Positions 5,639-11,544 of a DNA stretch of 11,544 nucleotides are shown piece by piece. The translations under genes and the position numbers were made by a program. The stretch is from an uncultured Bacilli bacterium. GTDB lineage: Bacteria; Bacillota_I; Bacilli_A; RF39; UBA660. The stretch lies in NCBI GenBank assembly GCA_947631885.1, contig CANRMZ010000022.1, forward strand, positions 1 through 11,544, read 5' to 3'. Under the pieces are notes generated by a model. That model worked only from the letters and a program-made list of their open reading frames with translations. It did no database searches and was not told where the DNA came from. Within the stretch, counting starts at the first letter, position 1. Each line of letters opens with the position of its first letter.

Positions 5639-6088
5639 ATGGTTATTTATTTTAATAGACAAACTATAGTTAATTTTTATACGACTGTACGATTTACTAA
5701 CTTTGCTAACCTAACAGATGAAAGAATAGCCGCAATTGATGATATTGTTTCACGATATTCTTTTTTCATGGCTTATGGCACAAAAACGCTAGGCTCTCTT
5801 ATGACTAGATGTGCCGAAAAGCTTACAACTTCAAGTAGAAACTTTGGTCTTTTAAATGGCGATGAAGTTGTATATTTTTACATCAAAACCGTAGATCCTG
5901 ATTTTCTTTTTCTTGAAGTATATGAAAGTGCAAATAAAAAGGAGCAAATTAAGCCCCTTTGTTTTCAAAATTTTAAGTTATATGATCCTGTGCTTGTATA
6001 CTTTGAAAGAATGTTTCAAAAAAGATTTAAACTTGAATCATTAGAGTATATATGGTCAAGAGAAAGAATTAACCCTTTATCTAATTAA
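5639..6088 (+). CDS. Hypothetical protein, 149 aa, divergent from the sigma fusion
   Basis: I do not recognise this protein. It is soluble (no signal peptide or membrane helix) and rich in aromatic residues, with mixed strand- and helix-like stretches (NGDEVVYFYIKTV, FLFLEVYES) and two cysteines (about 58 and 108). The ATG at 5639 has GGAAGTG four bases upstream and a plausible promoter. Its only visible link is the shared promoter region with the sigma gene, which could mean joint or mutually exclusive expression. Its last 12 bases overlap the end of queA on the other strand, and what looks like queA's terminator is embedded in it (5938-5960). It is probably a real gene because of its signals and length. 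Confidence 0.7.
   Translation: MVIYFNRQTIVNFYTTVRFTNFANLTDERIAAIDDIVSRYSFFMAYGTKTLGSLMTRCAEKLTTSSRNFGLLNGDEVVYFYIKTVDPDFLFLEVYESANKKEQIKPLCFQNFKLYDPVLVYFERMFQKRFKLESLEYIWSRERINPLSN
5938..5960 (-). terminator. Probable queA terminator inside the opposing gene
   Basis: Minus strand AAAGGGGC pairs with GCTCCTTT (8 bp including one G-U in RNA) around a 7-base loop, then TTATTT follows (5937-5932). It lies about 117 bases past the queA stop, within the coding region of the 149-aa gene. Read on the plus strand the G-U becomes an A-C mismatch, so the gene it lies in should be read through more easily. Confidence 0.6.
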
Positions 6089-7099
6089 CATAGCATCGCC
6101 AAAAGAAAAGAAACGATAACCACTTACTTTCGCGTGTTCATAGGCATTTAAGATGTTTTCGCGGCCAGCAAGAGCACTTACAAGCATAATAAGTGTACTT
6201 TTAGGCAAATGGAAATTAGTTATTAATCCATCAATGGCTTTAAATTGATAGCCAGGATAAATATAGATATTAGTACTTTCTTTAGTGCTTGTAAATTGAC
6301 CATATTTAGATATATTAGCTTCTAAAGTACGAGTTGAAGTTGTCCCAACAGCATATATTTTTCTACCTTCATTTTTGGCTTCATTTAATTTTTTTGCTAC
6401 ATCTTCCGTTATTTCATATTCTTCACTATGCATATTATGCTTAGTAATATCTTCTTCCATAACCGGTCTAAAAGTGCCTAAACCAACATGCAAAGTTACA
6501 TATAATAGTTCTACTCCTTTATCTTCAAGAGCTTTTAAAAGTTCTTTAGTAAAATGAAGTCCTGCTGTTGGAGCGGCACTACTACCAAGATATTTAGCAT
6601 AAACTGTTTGATATCTACCTTGATCTTTTAAAGTTTCATGAATATAGGGAGGAAGCGGCATTGTACCAAGTCTTTCAATGATTTCTAAGAAGATACCTTT
6701 ATAACTAAATTTAACTTTAACAATACCATCAGTTTCTTTAGATACCACTTCGGCCTCAAGTTCATCATTAAAATTAATAATCGTTCCTACATCAAGTCTT
6801 TTAAAAGGTTTAGATAAGCATTCCCAAGTATCAGAACCTAAATCCTTAAGAAGTAAAAGTTCTATATGAGCATTAGTTTCTTTTTTTTGGCCAAAAATAC
6901 GAGCAGGCAAAACTTTAGTATTATTTAAAACTAAAACATCCCCTTTATTAAAAAGATGTAAGATATCTTTAAAAATCATATCTTGATATTCACCTGTATT
7001 TTTATCAAGGACTAAGAGCTTAGAACTGCTGCGATCTTTAATAGGTGATTGTGCAATTAACTCTTCGGGAAGTTCATAATTAAATTCTTCGATATTCAT
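6077..7099 (-). CDS. queA: S-adenosylmethionine:tRNA ribosyltransferase-isomerase QueA
   Basis: Transfers and isomerises the ribosyl part of S-adenosylmethionine onto preQ1 at tRNA position 34, giving epoxyqueuosine. It is 340 aa, close to the 342 of Bacillus. Family motifs are all present: ELPEELIAQSPI near the N-terminus, LVLNNTKVLPAR (about 56-67), MPLPPYI (about 147), SSAAPTAGLHFT (about 173), LHVGLGTFRPV (about 203) and NFHLPKSTLIMLVSA (about 296). The start is ATG 7097-7099, with GGGGTGGTGA five bases upstream; an in-frame ATG at 7145-7147 overlaps the -35 box and is upstream of the likely transcription start. The queue tgt and preQ1 genes are not in the window. The gene ends 12 bases inside the convergent 149-aa gene. 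Confidence 0.97.
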   Translation of the reverse strand: MNIEEFNYELPEELIAQSPIKDRSSSKLLVLDKNTGEYQDMIFKDILHLFNKGDVLVLNNTKVLPARIFGQKKETNAHIELLLLKDLGSDTWECLSKPFKRLDVGTIINFNDELEAEVVSKETDGIVKVKFSYKGIFLEIIERLGTMPLPPYIHETLKDQGRYQTVYAKYLGSSAAPTAGLHFTKELLKALEDKGVELLYVTLHVGLGTFRPVMEEDITKHNMHSEEYEITEDVAKKLNEAKNEGRKIYAVGTTSTRTLEANISKYGQFTSTKESTNIYIYPGYQFKAIDGLITNFHLPKSTLIMLVSALAGRENILNAYEHAKVSGYRFFSFGDAMLIR

Positions 7100-7117
7100 A
7101 AATATCACCACCCCATA

Positions 7118-7146
7118 ATTATAAGCAAATAATGTTAATTTGTCCA
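7118..7146 (-). promoter_or_regulatory. queA promoter
   Basis: Minus strand TGGACA (7146-7141), 17 bases, TATAAT (7123-7118). RNA would start near 7111, only 12 bases before the queA ATG. It fixes the start codon choice. Confidence 0.75.
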
Positions 7147-7166
7147 TAAAAGTATGTGTATATTAC

Positions 7167-7196
7167 TTGGCAAATAGTATATATTTAAGATATAAT
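7167..7196 (+). promoter_or_regulatory. ftsK promoter
   Basis: TTGGCA (7167-7172), 18 bases, TATAAT (7191-7196), predicted start near 7203, directly at the SD GGTGA (7203-7207). It lies back to back with the queA promoter. Confidence 0.7.
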
Positions 7197-7214
7197 TTAT
7201 ATGGTGAATAATAA

Positions 7215-9524
7215 ATGGCAAAAAGAAAAAGTAGCAAAAATACAAATAGTAATAAATCATATAGTGTCGAGTTAATAGGCCTTATTCTCATTTTAATTGG
7301 TGTTACAGGCTGTGGCTTTGGCTATGTTGGCAACTTTATCAAAGGATTTGCCCTTTTTTTAGCAGGAGAATTTTGGTTCTTAGTATTATTTTTTCTTATC
7401 TTTATTGGTCTTTATATGTTAATAAAAAGAAAAATGCCTAATTTCTTTTCTACTAAAGCAATAGGTATTTATTTGATAGTTCTAATTTGCCTAGCTCTTG
7501 CTCATTATAAAATGTTTGAAACAAATACCACAATTAAAGAAATGGTAAGTGTAACAATCGATAATTTTTCTAATCGTAATGCCACGATTAATTCTAGTTC
7601 TGAACTTCTTTCCTCTGGAGATAAACAAATTGTCGTTGGCGGTGGTATTATTGGTGGTACCTTTTTAGGTCTTCTTTTAACGGCTTTTGGTTCTACGGGA
7701 GCTTTAGTAGTCATAGTCTTTATTGGGATATTTGCATCAGTCTTAGCCTTTGATATTAATTTATCACTGATCTTACAAAAAATTATTGCCCTATTTAAAA
7801 GATTTAAAAGAGAAAGTTCTAATAATAATGAAGCAGAAGTTAAACACAAAGAATTTATTCTTGATGGTGATGAACTAATAGGTACTAAAGAAGAAGTAGC
7901 TTTAAAAGAAAGAGAACCTATTAAAAAAGAAGATGAGCAAATTGTAGTAGCAACCATTGATGAAATCAAGAATAATGCTCGAACTCCAGAAATGAAACCA
8001 CTTGAAATCGAAAATGATGACATAGAAATCTTTGATGAAAATATTAGTCCTAGTGATTCATCATCTTATGTTCTTCCTAATATTAATATATTATCTAAAC
8101 CTAAAGCTACTAACGCAAGTGAAGAAATTGCTTTTGCGCGTAGTAATCAAGAAGTCTTACTTAGAGTATTAAATGACTTTGATATCAAAGGTTGCAAAGT
8201 TGTGCAAATCTATACCGGCCCTGCCGTTACTGAGTATGAAATAACGGTTCCTAATGGTACTAAAGTAAATAGAGTTACCACAATTAATAAAGAAATAGCG
8301 TTAGCTATGGCTGCTAAAGACGTCCGAATTCAAGCTCCCATCCCTGGCAAAAGTACAATCGGAATTGAGATACCTAACAGGGAAATTACTCCTGTTGCTT
8401 TTAGAGAAGTATTAGAAAAAACCCAAAATGAAAAGACCGAAAATAAAATTGTTGTTACTTTGGGTAAAGATATAATGGGAAATTGTATCTCATGTGATTT
8501 AAGCAAAATGCCTCACCTTTTAGTCGCAGGTTCTACTGGTTCTGGTAAATCAGTTTGTATTAATACTATTATTTGTTCAATCTTAATGAGATATAAACCG
8601 GATACGGTTAAATTAGTCTTAGTAGACCCTAAAAAGGTTGAGCTTTCGAACTATAATGGTATTCCTCACCTACTTTGTCCAGTTGTAACCGATCCTAAAA
8701 GGGCTAATGCAACTTTACAAAAAATAGTAAGTGAAATGGAAAATCGTTATGACTTATTCTCTGAAAAGAATGTTAAAAATATCGCTGGCTATAATGAATG
8801 GGCTGAAAAAGAAAATAAGAAAAATCCCGAAAATCATATAGCTAAAATGCCATACTTTGTAATAATTATCGATGAACTTGCCGATCTTATGTTAGTAGCA
8901 TCCAAAGAAGTTCAAGACTCTATTATGCGTATTACCCAAATGGCTAGAGCGGCTGGTATTCATTTGATTGTTGCAACGCAAAGACCTTCAACGGATATTA
9001 TTACCGGTGTAATTAAAAATAATATTCCATCTCGTATTGCTTTTGCGGTATCATCATCTATCGACTCTCGTACAATCTTAGATCAATCAGGAGCTGAGAA
9101 ATTACTTGGTAAAGGTGATATGTTATATTTCCCTATGGGTGCTGCATCTCCTACCAGAGTCCAAGGATGCTTTGTATCTGATGAAGATATTGCACGCATT
9201 ATAAGTTATTGTTCAAAACAAGCACCTGCAAAATATAATGAAGTATTTACTGCCGAAGACTTACATACCTCATCATCAGGAACAGCCAACTCTGATGGTG
9301 GCGATGATCCAATGTATAATGAAATTGTCGAGTTTGCTATTCAAACTGGCAAAATAAGTGCCTCACTAATTCAAAGAAGATTTAGATTTGGCTATAATAG
9401 AGCGGCTCGGATGGTTGATTTACTAGAAGCTCGAGGTGTCATAGGCCCTGCTAATGGGTCTAAACCTAGAGAAGTTTTAATCAAGGGCGATGGCGACAAT
9501 GCAAGCTCAAATGATGATTTGTAA
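7215..9524 (+). CDS. ftsK: DNA translocase FtsK/SpoIIIE
   Basis: Membrane-anchored hexameric ATPase that pumps chromosome DNA through the closing septum. It is 769 aa, similar to Bacillus SpoIIIE/SftA. Hydrophobic segments at about 19-40, 44-70, 82-98 and 140-180 form the membrane domain. A charged linker (about 195-290) follows. The motor has Walker A GSTGSGKS (439-446), the DPKKVEL segment, Walker B VIIIDELADLM (Asp553) and TQRPSTDIITGVIKNNIPSR. The C-terminal gamma winged helix (about 697-757) contains RRFRFGYNRAARMVDLLE, which in the family reads polar KOPS/SRS sequences. The ATG at 7215 has GGTGA seven bases upstream. No hairpin terminator follows, so some read-through into the next gene is likely. 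No sign of damage. Confidence 0.97.
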   Translation: MAKRKSSKNTNSNKSYSVELIGLILILIGVTGCGFGYVGNFIKGFALFLAGEFWFLVLFFLIFIGLYMLIKRKMPNFFSTKAIGIYLIVLICLALAHYKMFETNTTIKEMVSVTIDNFSNRNATINSSSELLSSGDKQIVVGGGIIGGTFLGLLLTAFGSTGALVVIVFIGIFASVLAFDINLSLILQKIIALFKRFKRESSNNNEAEVKHKEFILDGDELIGTKEEVALKEREPIKKEDEQIVVATIDEIKNNARTPEMKPLEIENDDIEIFDENISPSDSSSYVLPNINILSKPKATNASEEIAFARSNQEVLLRVLNDFDIKGCKVVQIYTGPAVTEYEITVPNGTKVNRVTTINKEIALAMAAKDVRIQAPIPGKSTIGIEIPNREITPVAFREVLEKTQNEKTENKIVVTLGKDIMGNCISCDLSKMPHLLVAGSTGSGKSVCINTIICSILMRYKPDTVKLVLVDPKKVELSNYNGIPHLLCPVVTDPKRANATLQKIVSEMENRYDLFSEKNVKNIAGYNEWAEKENKKNPENHIAKMPYFVIIIDELADLMLVASKEVQDSIMRITQMARAAGIHLIVATQRPSTDIITGVIKNNIPSRIAFAVSSSIDSRTILDQSGAEKLLGKGDMLYFPMGAASPTRVQGCFVSDEDIARIISYCSKQAPAKYNEVFTAEDLHTSSSGTANSDGGDDPMYNEIVEFAIQTGKISASLIQRRFRFGYNRAARMVDLLEARGVIGPANGSKPREVLIKGDGDNASSNDDL

Positions 9525-9542
9525 AACACCCAAAAGTTAAAT

Positions 9543-9571
9543 TTTACATTAAAGATATAATTTGATAAAAT
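9543..9571 (+). promoter_or_regulatory. Promoter of the thioredoxin-like gene
   Basis: TTTACA (9543-9548), 17 bases, TAAAAT (9566-9571) with an extended TGA just before it; start near 9578, inside the SD AAAGGTGGTGA. An alternative TATAAT at 9556-9561 is a better hexamer but has no matching -35. Confidence 0.5.
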
Positions 9572-9588
9572 AAAGGTGGTGAAAAATA

Positions 9589-10131
9589 ATGGTGAAAAAA
9601 CCTAATAAAGAACGTTATATCGCTACTAAAAATTACATATATGCTGCTTTATTTATAATCGCAGTCATTCTCATATGTTGGTATATCTTCTCATGGTGGA
9701 ATGTTAAGAATAAAGAAAAATATTTACATAGTTATTTACTTTCCACAAGTACTGTAGCCTTAGAAATAAAAGATTTGAAAGAAGCCCCTACTGTTTTAAA
9801 AGATGCTCCTAGTACATACTTTGTCTATGTTGGCTATACTAATGATAAAGAAGAATATGAACTTGAAGAAGAATTAAAAGATATTATTGATAAATATCGT
9901 ATAAACTCTGAAGTATATTACATTGATGTTACTGAAGAAAAAGAAAATAGTAATATTATGGAAGAATTAAATAGAATATTTAATACAGACAAGATAAGTA
10001 ATATTCCTTGCATGTTATATTATGAAAATACTGAACTTGAGGAAGTTGTTGTTAATAAAGATGGATTATTTAAAGTCTCAGACTTTGAAAAATTATTAAA
10101 AGAACAAGGATATACGAAAGAAGCCAAGTAA
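9589..10131 (+). CDS. Membrane-anchored thioredoxin-fold-like protein lacking CXXC cysteines
   Basis: 180 aa. A basic N-terminus and one hydrophobic helix (about 15-37) anchor the protein, with the rest probably outside the membrane. Residues of about 74-175 look like a thioredoxin fold: strand STYFVYVGYT (75-84), helix EYELEEELKDIIDKY, strand SEVYYIDVT, then NIPCMLYYENTE, where Pro140 fits the cis-proline position, and a C-terminal helix. The place where CXXC would follow the first strand reads NDKEEY, so it should be redox-inactive; the only cysteines are Cys30 in the membrane helix and Cys141. The fold call is inference from the pattern. The ATG at 9589 (MVKKPNKERY) follows AAAGGTGGTGA. 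A terminator overlaps its stop codon, and trmL follows 25 bases on. Confidence 0.75.
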   Translation: MVKKPNKERYIATKNYIYAALFIIAVILICWYIFSWWNVKNKEKYLHSYLLSTSTVALEIKDLKEAPTVLKDAPSTYFVYVGYTNDKEEYELEEELKDIIDKYRINSEVYYIDVTEEKENSNIMEELNRIFNTDKISNIPCMLYYENTELEEVVVNKDGLFKVSDFEKLLKEQGYTKEAK

Positions 10132-10142
10132 TGGCTTTTTTT
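10121..10142 (+). terminator. Terminator with the stop codon of the upstream gene in its loop
   Basis: AAGCCA, loop AGTAA, TGGCTT, then seven T (10136-10142). The TAA stop (10129-10131) forms the loop, so a ribosome finishing translation would cover the stem. It sits between this gene and trmL with no room for a new promoter. Confidence 0.8.
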
Positions 10143-10156
10143 ATTAAGGAGGAATT

Positions 10157-10669
10157 ATGATTAATATTGTTTTATTTGAACCTGAGATACCCCAAAATAC
10201 GGGTAATATAATGCGTACTTGTATAGCGTCTGGCAGTAAGCTTCATCTTATTAAGCCTTTAGGTTTTAAGTTAGCCGATAAAACAGCCCGAAGATGTGGT
10301 GTTAATTACATTGATAAATGTGATTATAAAGTATATGAAAATATCGATGATTTCTATAGTAAAAATGAAGGTACTTTTTATTATTTTACTAGATATGGTC
10401 ATAAGCCTCATGATTCTTTTGACTACTCCAATAAAGATGAAAATATCTATTTTATGTTCGGCAAAGAATCAACAGGCATACCGCCTGTATTATTAAAGCC
10501 ACATATCGATCATTGTATGCGTATTCCTATGACGGCCGATGTAAGAGCCCTAAACCTATCAAACTGTGTTGCTATCGTCACTTATGAAGCTTTAAGACAA
10601 CAGGGATACCCTAACCTTTTAAAAGATGAACCACATAAAAGTAAAACATTTATTGAAGATAGTGAATAA
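10157..10669 (+). CDS. trmL: tRNA (cytidine(34)-2'-O)-methyltransferase TrmL
   Basis: SPOUT-class enzyme that 2'-O-methylates the wobble base of certain tRNA-Leu species using S-adenosylmethionine. It is 170 aa, of normal length for the family. Visible motifs are PEIPQNTGNIMRT (9-21, motif 1), FGKESTGIP (101-109, motif 2) and RIPM...RALNLSNCVAIVTYEAL (122-146, motif 3 forming the knot). Family members usually have Ser-Lys-Gly in motif 2 and Arg-Ser-Leu in motif 3; here Ser-Thr-Gly and Arg-Ala-Leu. The SD AAGGAGG (10146-10152) is four bases before the ATG. It begins right after a terminator, so expression probably depends on read-through from the upstream gene. Confidence 0.95.
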   Translation: MINIVLFEPEIPQNTGNIMRTCIASGSKLHLIKPLGFKLADKTARRCGVNYIDKCDYKVYENIDDFYSKNEGTFYYFTRYGHKPHDSFDYSNKDENIYFMFGKESTGIPPVLLKPHIDHCMRIPMTADVRALNLSNCVAIVTYEALRQQGYPNLLKDEPHKSKTFIEDSE

Positions 10670-10671
10670 CA

Positions 10672-10700
10672 AAAAACAAGAACTTAGCATTCCTGTTTTT
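10672..10700 (+). terminator. trmL terminator
   Basis: AAAAACA (10672-10678) pairs with TGTTTTT (10694-10700), then an A-C mismatch and GAA/TTC around loop CTTAGCA. It starts two bases after the TAA. The A and T arms make it roughly symmetrical, so it may also stop minus-strand transcripts from the surface-protein gene. Confidence 0.7.
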
Positions 10701-10818
10701 CTCTGTCAATTTACGTGAAGTGCTTCATTAAATATTACATAAAAACTTTATTTCATAAATTCACATTATAATCTAAACTTTTATTTTTTAAATAAGGCAT
10801 AAATTTTATTAAAAATTT
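10701..10818. other. AT-rich convergent intergenic stretch, nothing recognised
   Basis: Between the trmL terminator and the end of the surface-protein gene. I see no reading frame, no good promoter pair and no GC-containing hairpin with a T run. AT-only inverted repeats (around 10780-10800 and 10809-10820) are too weak to call as terminators. Confidence 0.5.
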
Positions 10819-11502
10819 TTATATTACTTCACACTGGCTTACAGTACAACTTTGACCGTGAGGGCAAGGCTCACTTTCTACCTCAACATTCTGAACTGTA
10901 TAGCTTGCTTCACTTTTGCCATCTTTTACTTTAATTATAAAATTATGTTCATAATTTGTAGCTTGTAAATTAGATATTGTTATTACATTTTTATTTGTAG
11001 AAATAACTACATTAGATGAATCACGCCAACATTTATTCAAGTTTTGACTGCAATAAGTACATGTATTCTCTACATCATAAGTGTAATTACCACTTCCTCC
11101 GGTAGCATTAACTGTAAGTTTGACTGTATAATATTCACTAGTATCAACTTCTACTTTTGTTATTTCAAGTGGCTCATCTTTTTTCTTATCAAAATATAAA
11201 TTACATCTATAATTTTGATTTGTAGTTAAAATCATATTATTATTGCTATATGATAAAATATTTGTTACATTTTCCGTATTATTACAATTACTTTTGGTTG
11301 TATTAAGTTGATACTGATTTTCATCTGGCCATGTTTCATTGTTCCATTTATCATATTGAGTACTATTGTTTTCGTTTTGAACCATTATTGCCATTTCAGA
11401 ACCTACTTCAGTATCATTACTCTTATTACTAAAGCCTAATAATACAGTTATAGTTGTTAAAATTATAATTAATATAATCACTACAAATATTCTTTTTTTC
11501 AT
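10819..11502 (-). CDS. Signal-anchored, cysteine-containing surface protein with an Ig-like region
   Basis: 227 aa. KKR followed by a hydrophobic helix (about 5-23) forms an uncleaved anchor or signal peptide; the rest is rich in Asn, Thr and Ser and should be extracellular. Eight cysteines lie at 73, 100, 148, 151, 158, 213, 219 and 224. Residues of about 111-210 show alternating strands around GGSGNYTYDV and VITISNLQATNY, typical of PKD/Ig-like surface domains. The C-terminus carries a compact CPHGQSC...C cluster. No LPXTG motif and no lipobox are visible. ATG 11500-11502 follows GGAGG by four bases. No promoter is evident in the 42 bases upstream, so it may belong to an operon entering from the right. 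Function unknown. Confidence 0.75.
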   Translation of the reverse strand: MKKRIFVVIILIIILTTITVLLGFSNKSNDTEVGSEMAIMVQNENNSTQYDKWNNETWPDENQYQLNTTKSNCNNTENVTNILSYSNNNMILTTNQNYRCNLYFDKKKDEPLEITKVEVDTSEYYTVKLTVNATGGSGNYTYDVENTCTYCSQNLNKCWRDSSNVVISTNKNVITISNLQATNYEHNFIIKVKDGKSEASYTVQNVEVESEPCPHGQSCTVSQCEVI

Positions 11503-11544
11503 ATATCCTCCATGTAAATTGACACTAAATAGTCATCTTGCATA

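Noticed and set aside
6174..6196. Hairpin CACTTA/TAAGTG followed by TACTTTT as a terminator for the 149-aa gene
   Set aside because: The stem is short with little GC, the T run is broken, and it lies in conserved queA codons.
7097..7147. queA start at ATG 7147
   Set aside because: It overlaps the promoter's -35 box, and the family's N-terminus begins with the MNIEEFNYELP-type sequence at 7099.
7505..8023. Long open frame antisense to ftsK (172 codons)
   Set aside because: It is a low-complexity Ser/Ile/Leu-rich shadow of the ftsK linker and membrane codons, with no SD or promoter support.
9556..9561. TATAAT as the -10 of the thioredoxin-like gene
   Set aside because: There is no recognisable -35 at 16-18 bases; the extended -10 at 9563-9571 with TTTACA fits better, though the alternative stays open.
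10704..11524. 11-base sequence TGTCAATTTAC found at 10704-10714 (plus) and 11524-11514 (minus)
   Set aside because: It is short and AT-rich, so chance is likely; there is no shared position relative to a gene that would give it meaning.
1..11544. Recoding of TGA as tryptophan, as in mycoplasmas
   Set aside because: The large genes use TGG for Trp and contain no in-frame TGA. No complete gene ends in TGA either, so the window gives no positive evidence for recoding.
1..11544. CRISPR arrays, transposases, tRNA or rRNA genes, attachment sites
   Set aside because: No regularly spaced direct repeats, transposase motifs, cloverleaf sequences or rRNA-like stretches were found on either strand.

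Overview
The window is very AT-rich and reads as a low-GC Firmicutes/Tenericutes-type gut bacterium. The lexA, queA, ftsK and trmL products are Bacillota-like, the promoters are sigma-A type (TTGACA/TATAAT), the Shine-Dalgarno (SD) sequences are strong, and every complete large gene stops on TAA. The cysteine-containing surface protein at the right edge has a style I associate with uncultured Mollicutes-like Bacilli such as RF39; that placement is an impression, not something the sequence proves.

Left part (1-543): the N-terminal third of lexA (minus strand) runs off the window. Divergent to it is a near-perfect promoter with an SOS/LexA box in its spacer and a strong SD. It drives only a 35-codon reading frame that runs antisense into the end of the next gene.

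Centre (476-5618): this is the unusual part. A minus-strand gene (1944-5549, 1201 aa) carries a complete RpoD/SigA-type sigma module, a polar linker, seven repeats of about 72 residues marked by an (F/H/Y)G-x-(D/N)-(L/F) motif, and a degenerate second copy of sigma region 4 at the C-terminus. An internal in-frame ATG with a full SD and a promoter-like sequence could release the repeat part as a separate 663-aa protein. Downstream lies a sigma-less paralogue (476-1807, 443 aa). It keeps the same N-terminal motif, repeats 1-4 in order, the same sigma-4-like tail and even the same 13-bp promoter element. The pair looks like a whole-gene duplication in which one copy lost the DNA-binding sigma module. 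An unidentified 149-aa gene is divergent from the sigma gene across a tight pair of back-to-back promoters containing a 16-bp palindrome.

Right part (6077-11502): housekeeping genes follow. queA (queuosine synthesis, minus strand) overlaps the 149-aa gene tail to tail and appears to use a terminator inside it. Then come ftsK/spoIIIE (DNA translocase), a membrane-anchored thioredoxin-fold protein without catalytic cysteines, trmL (tRNA wobble 2'-O-methylation), and a signal-anchored, eight-cysteine surface protein on the minus strand.

The working idea for the central region is a sigma factor with a built-in accessory domain plus a free paralogue of that domain, which could modulate RNA polymerase. 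That function is inference. No tRNA, rRNA, CRISPR array or transposase was seen, and no stretch longer than 150 bases lacks a gene or a described site.
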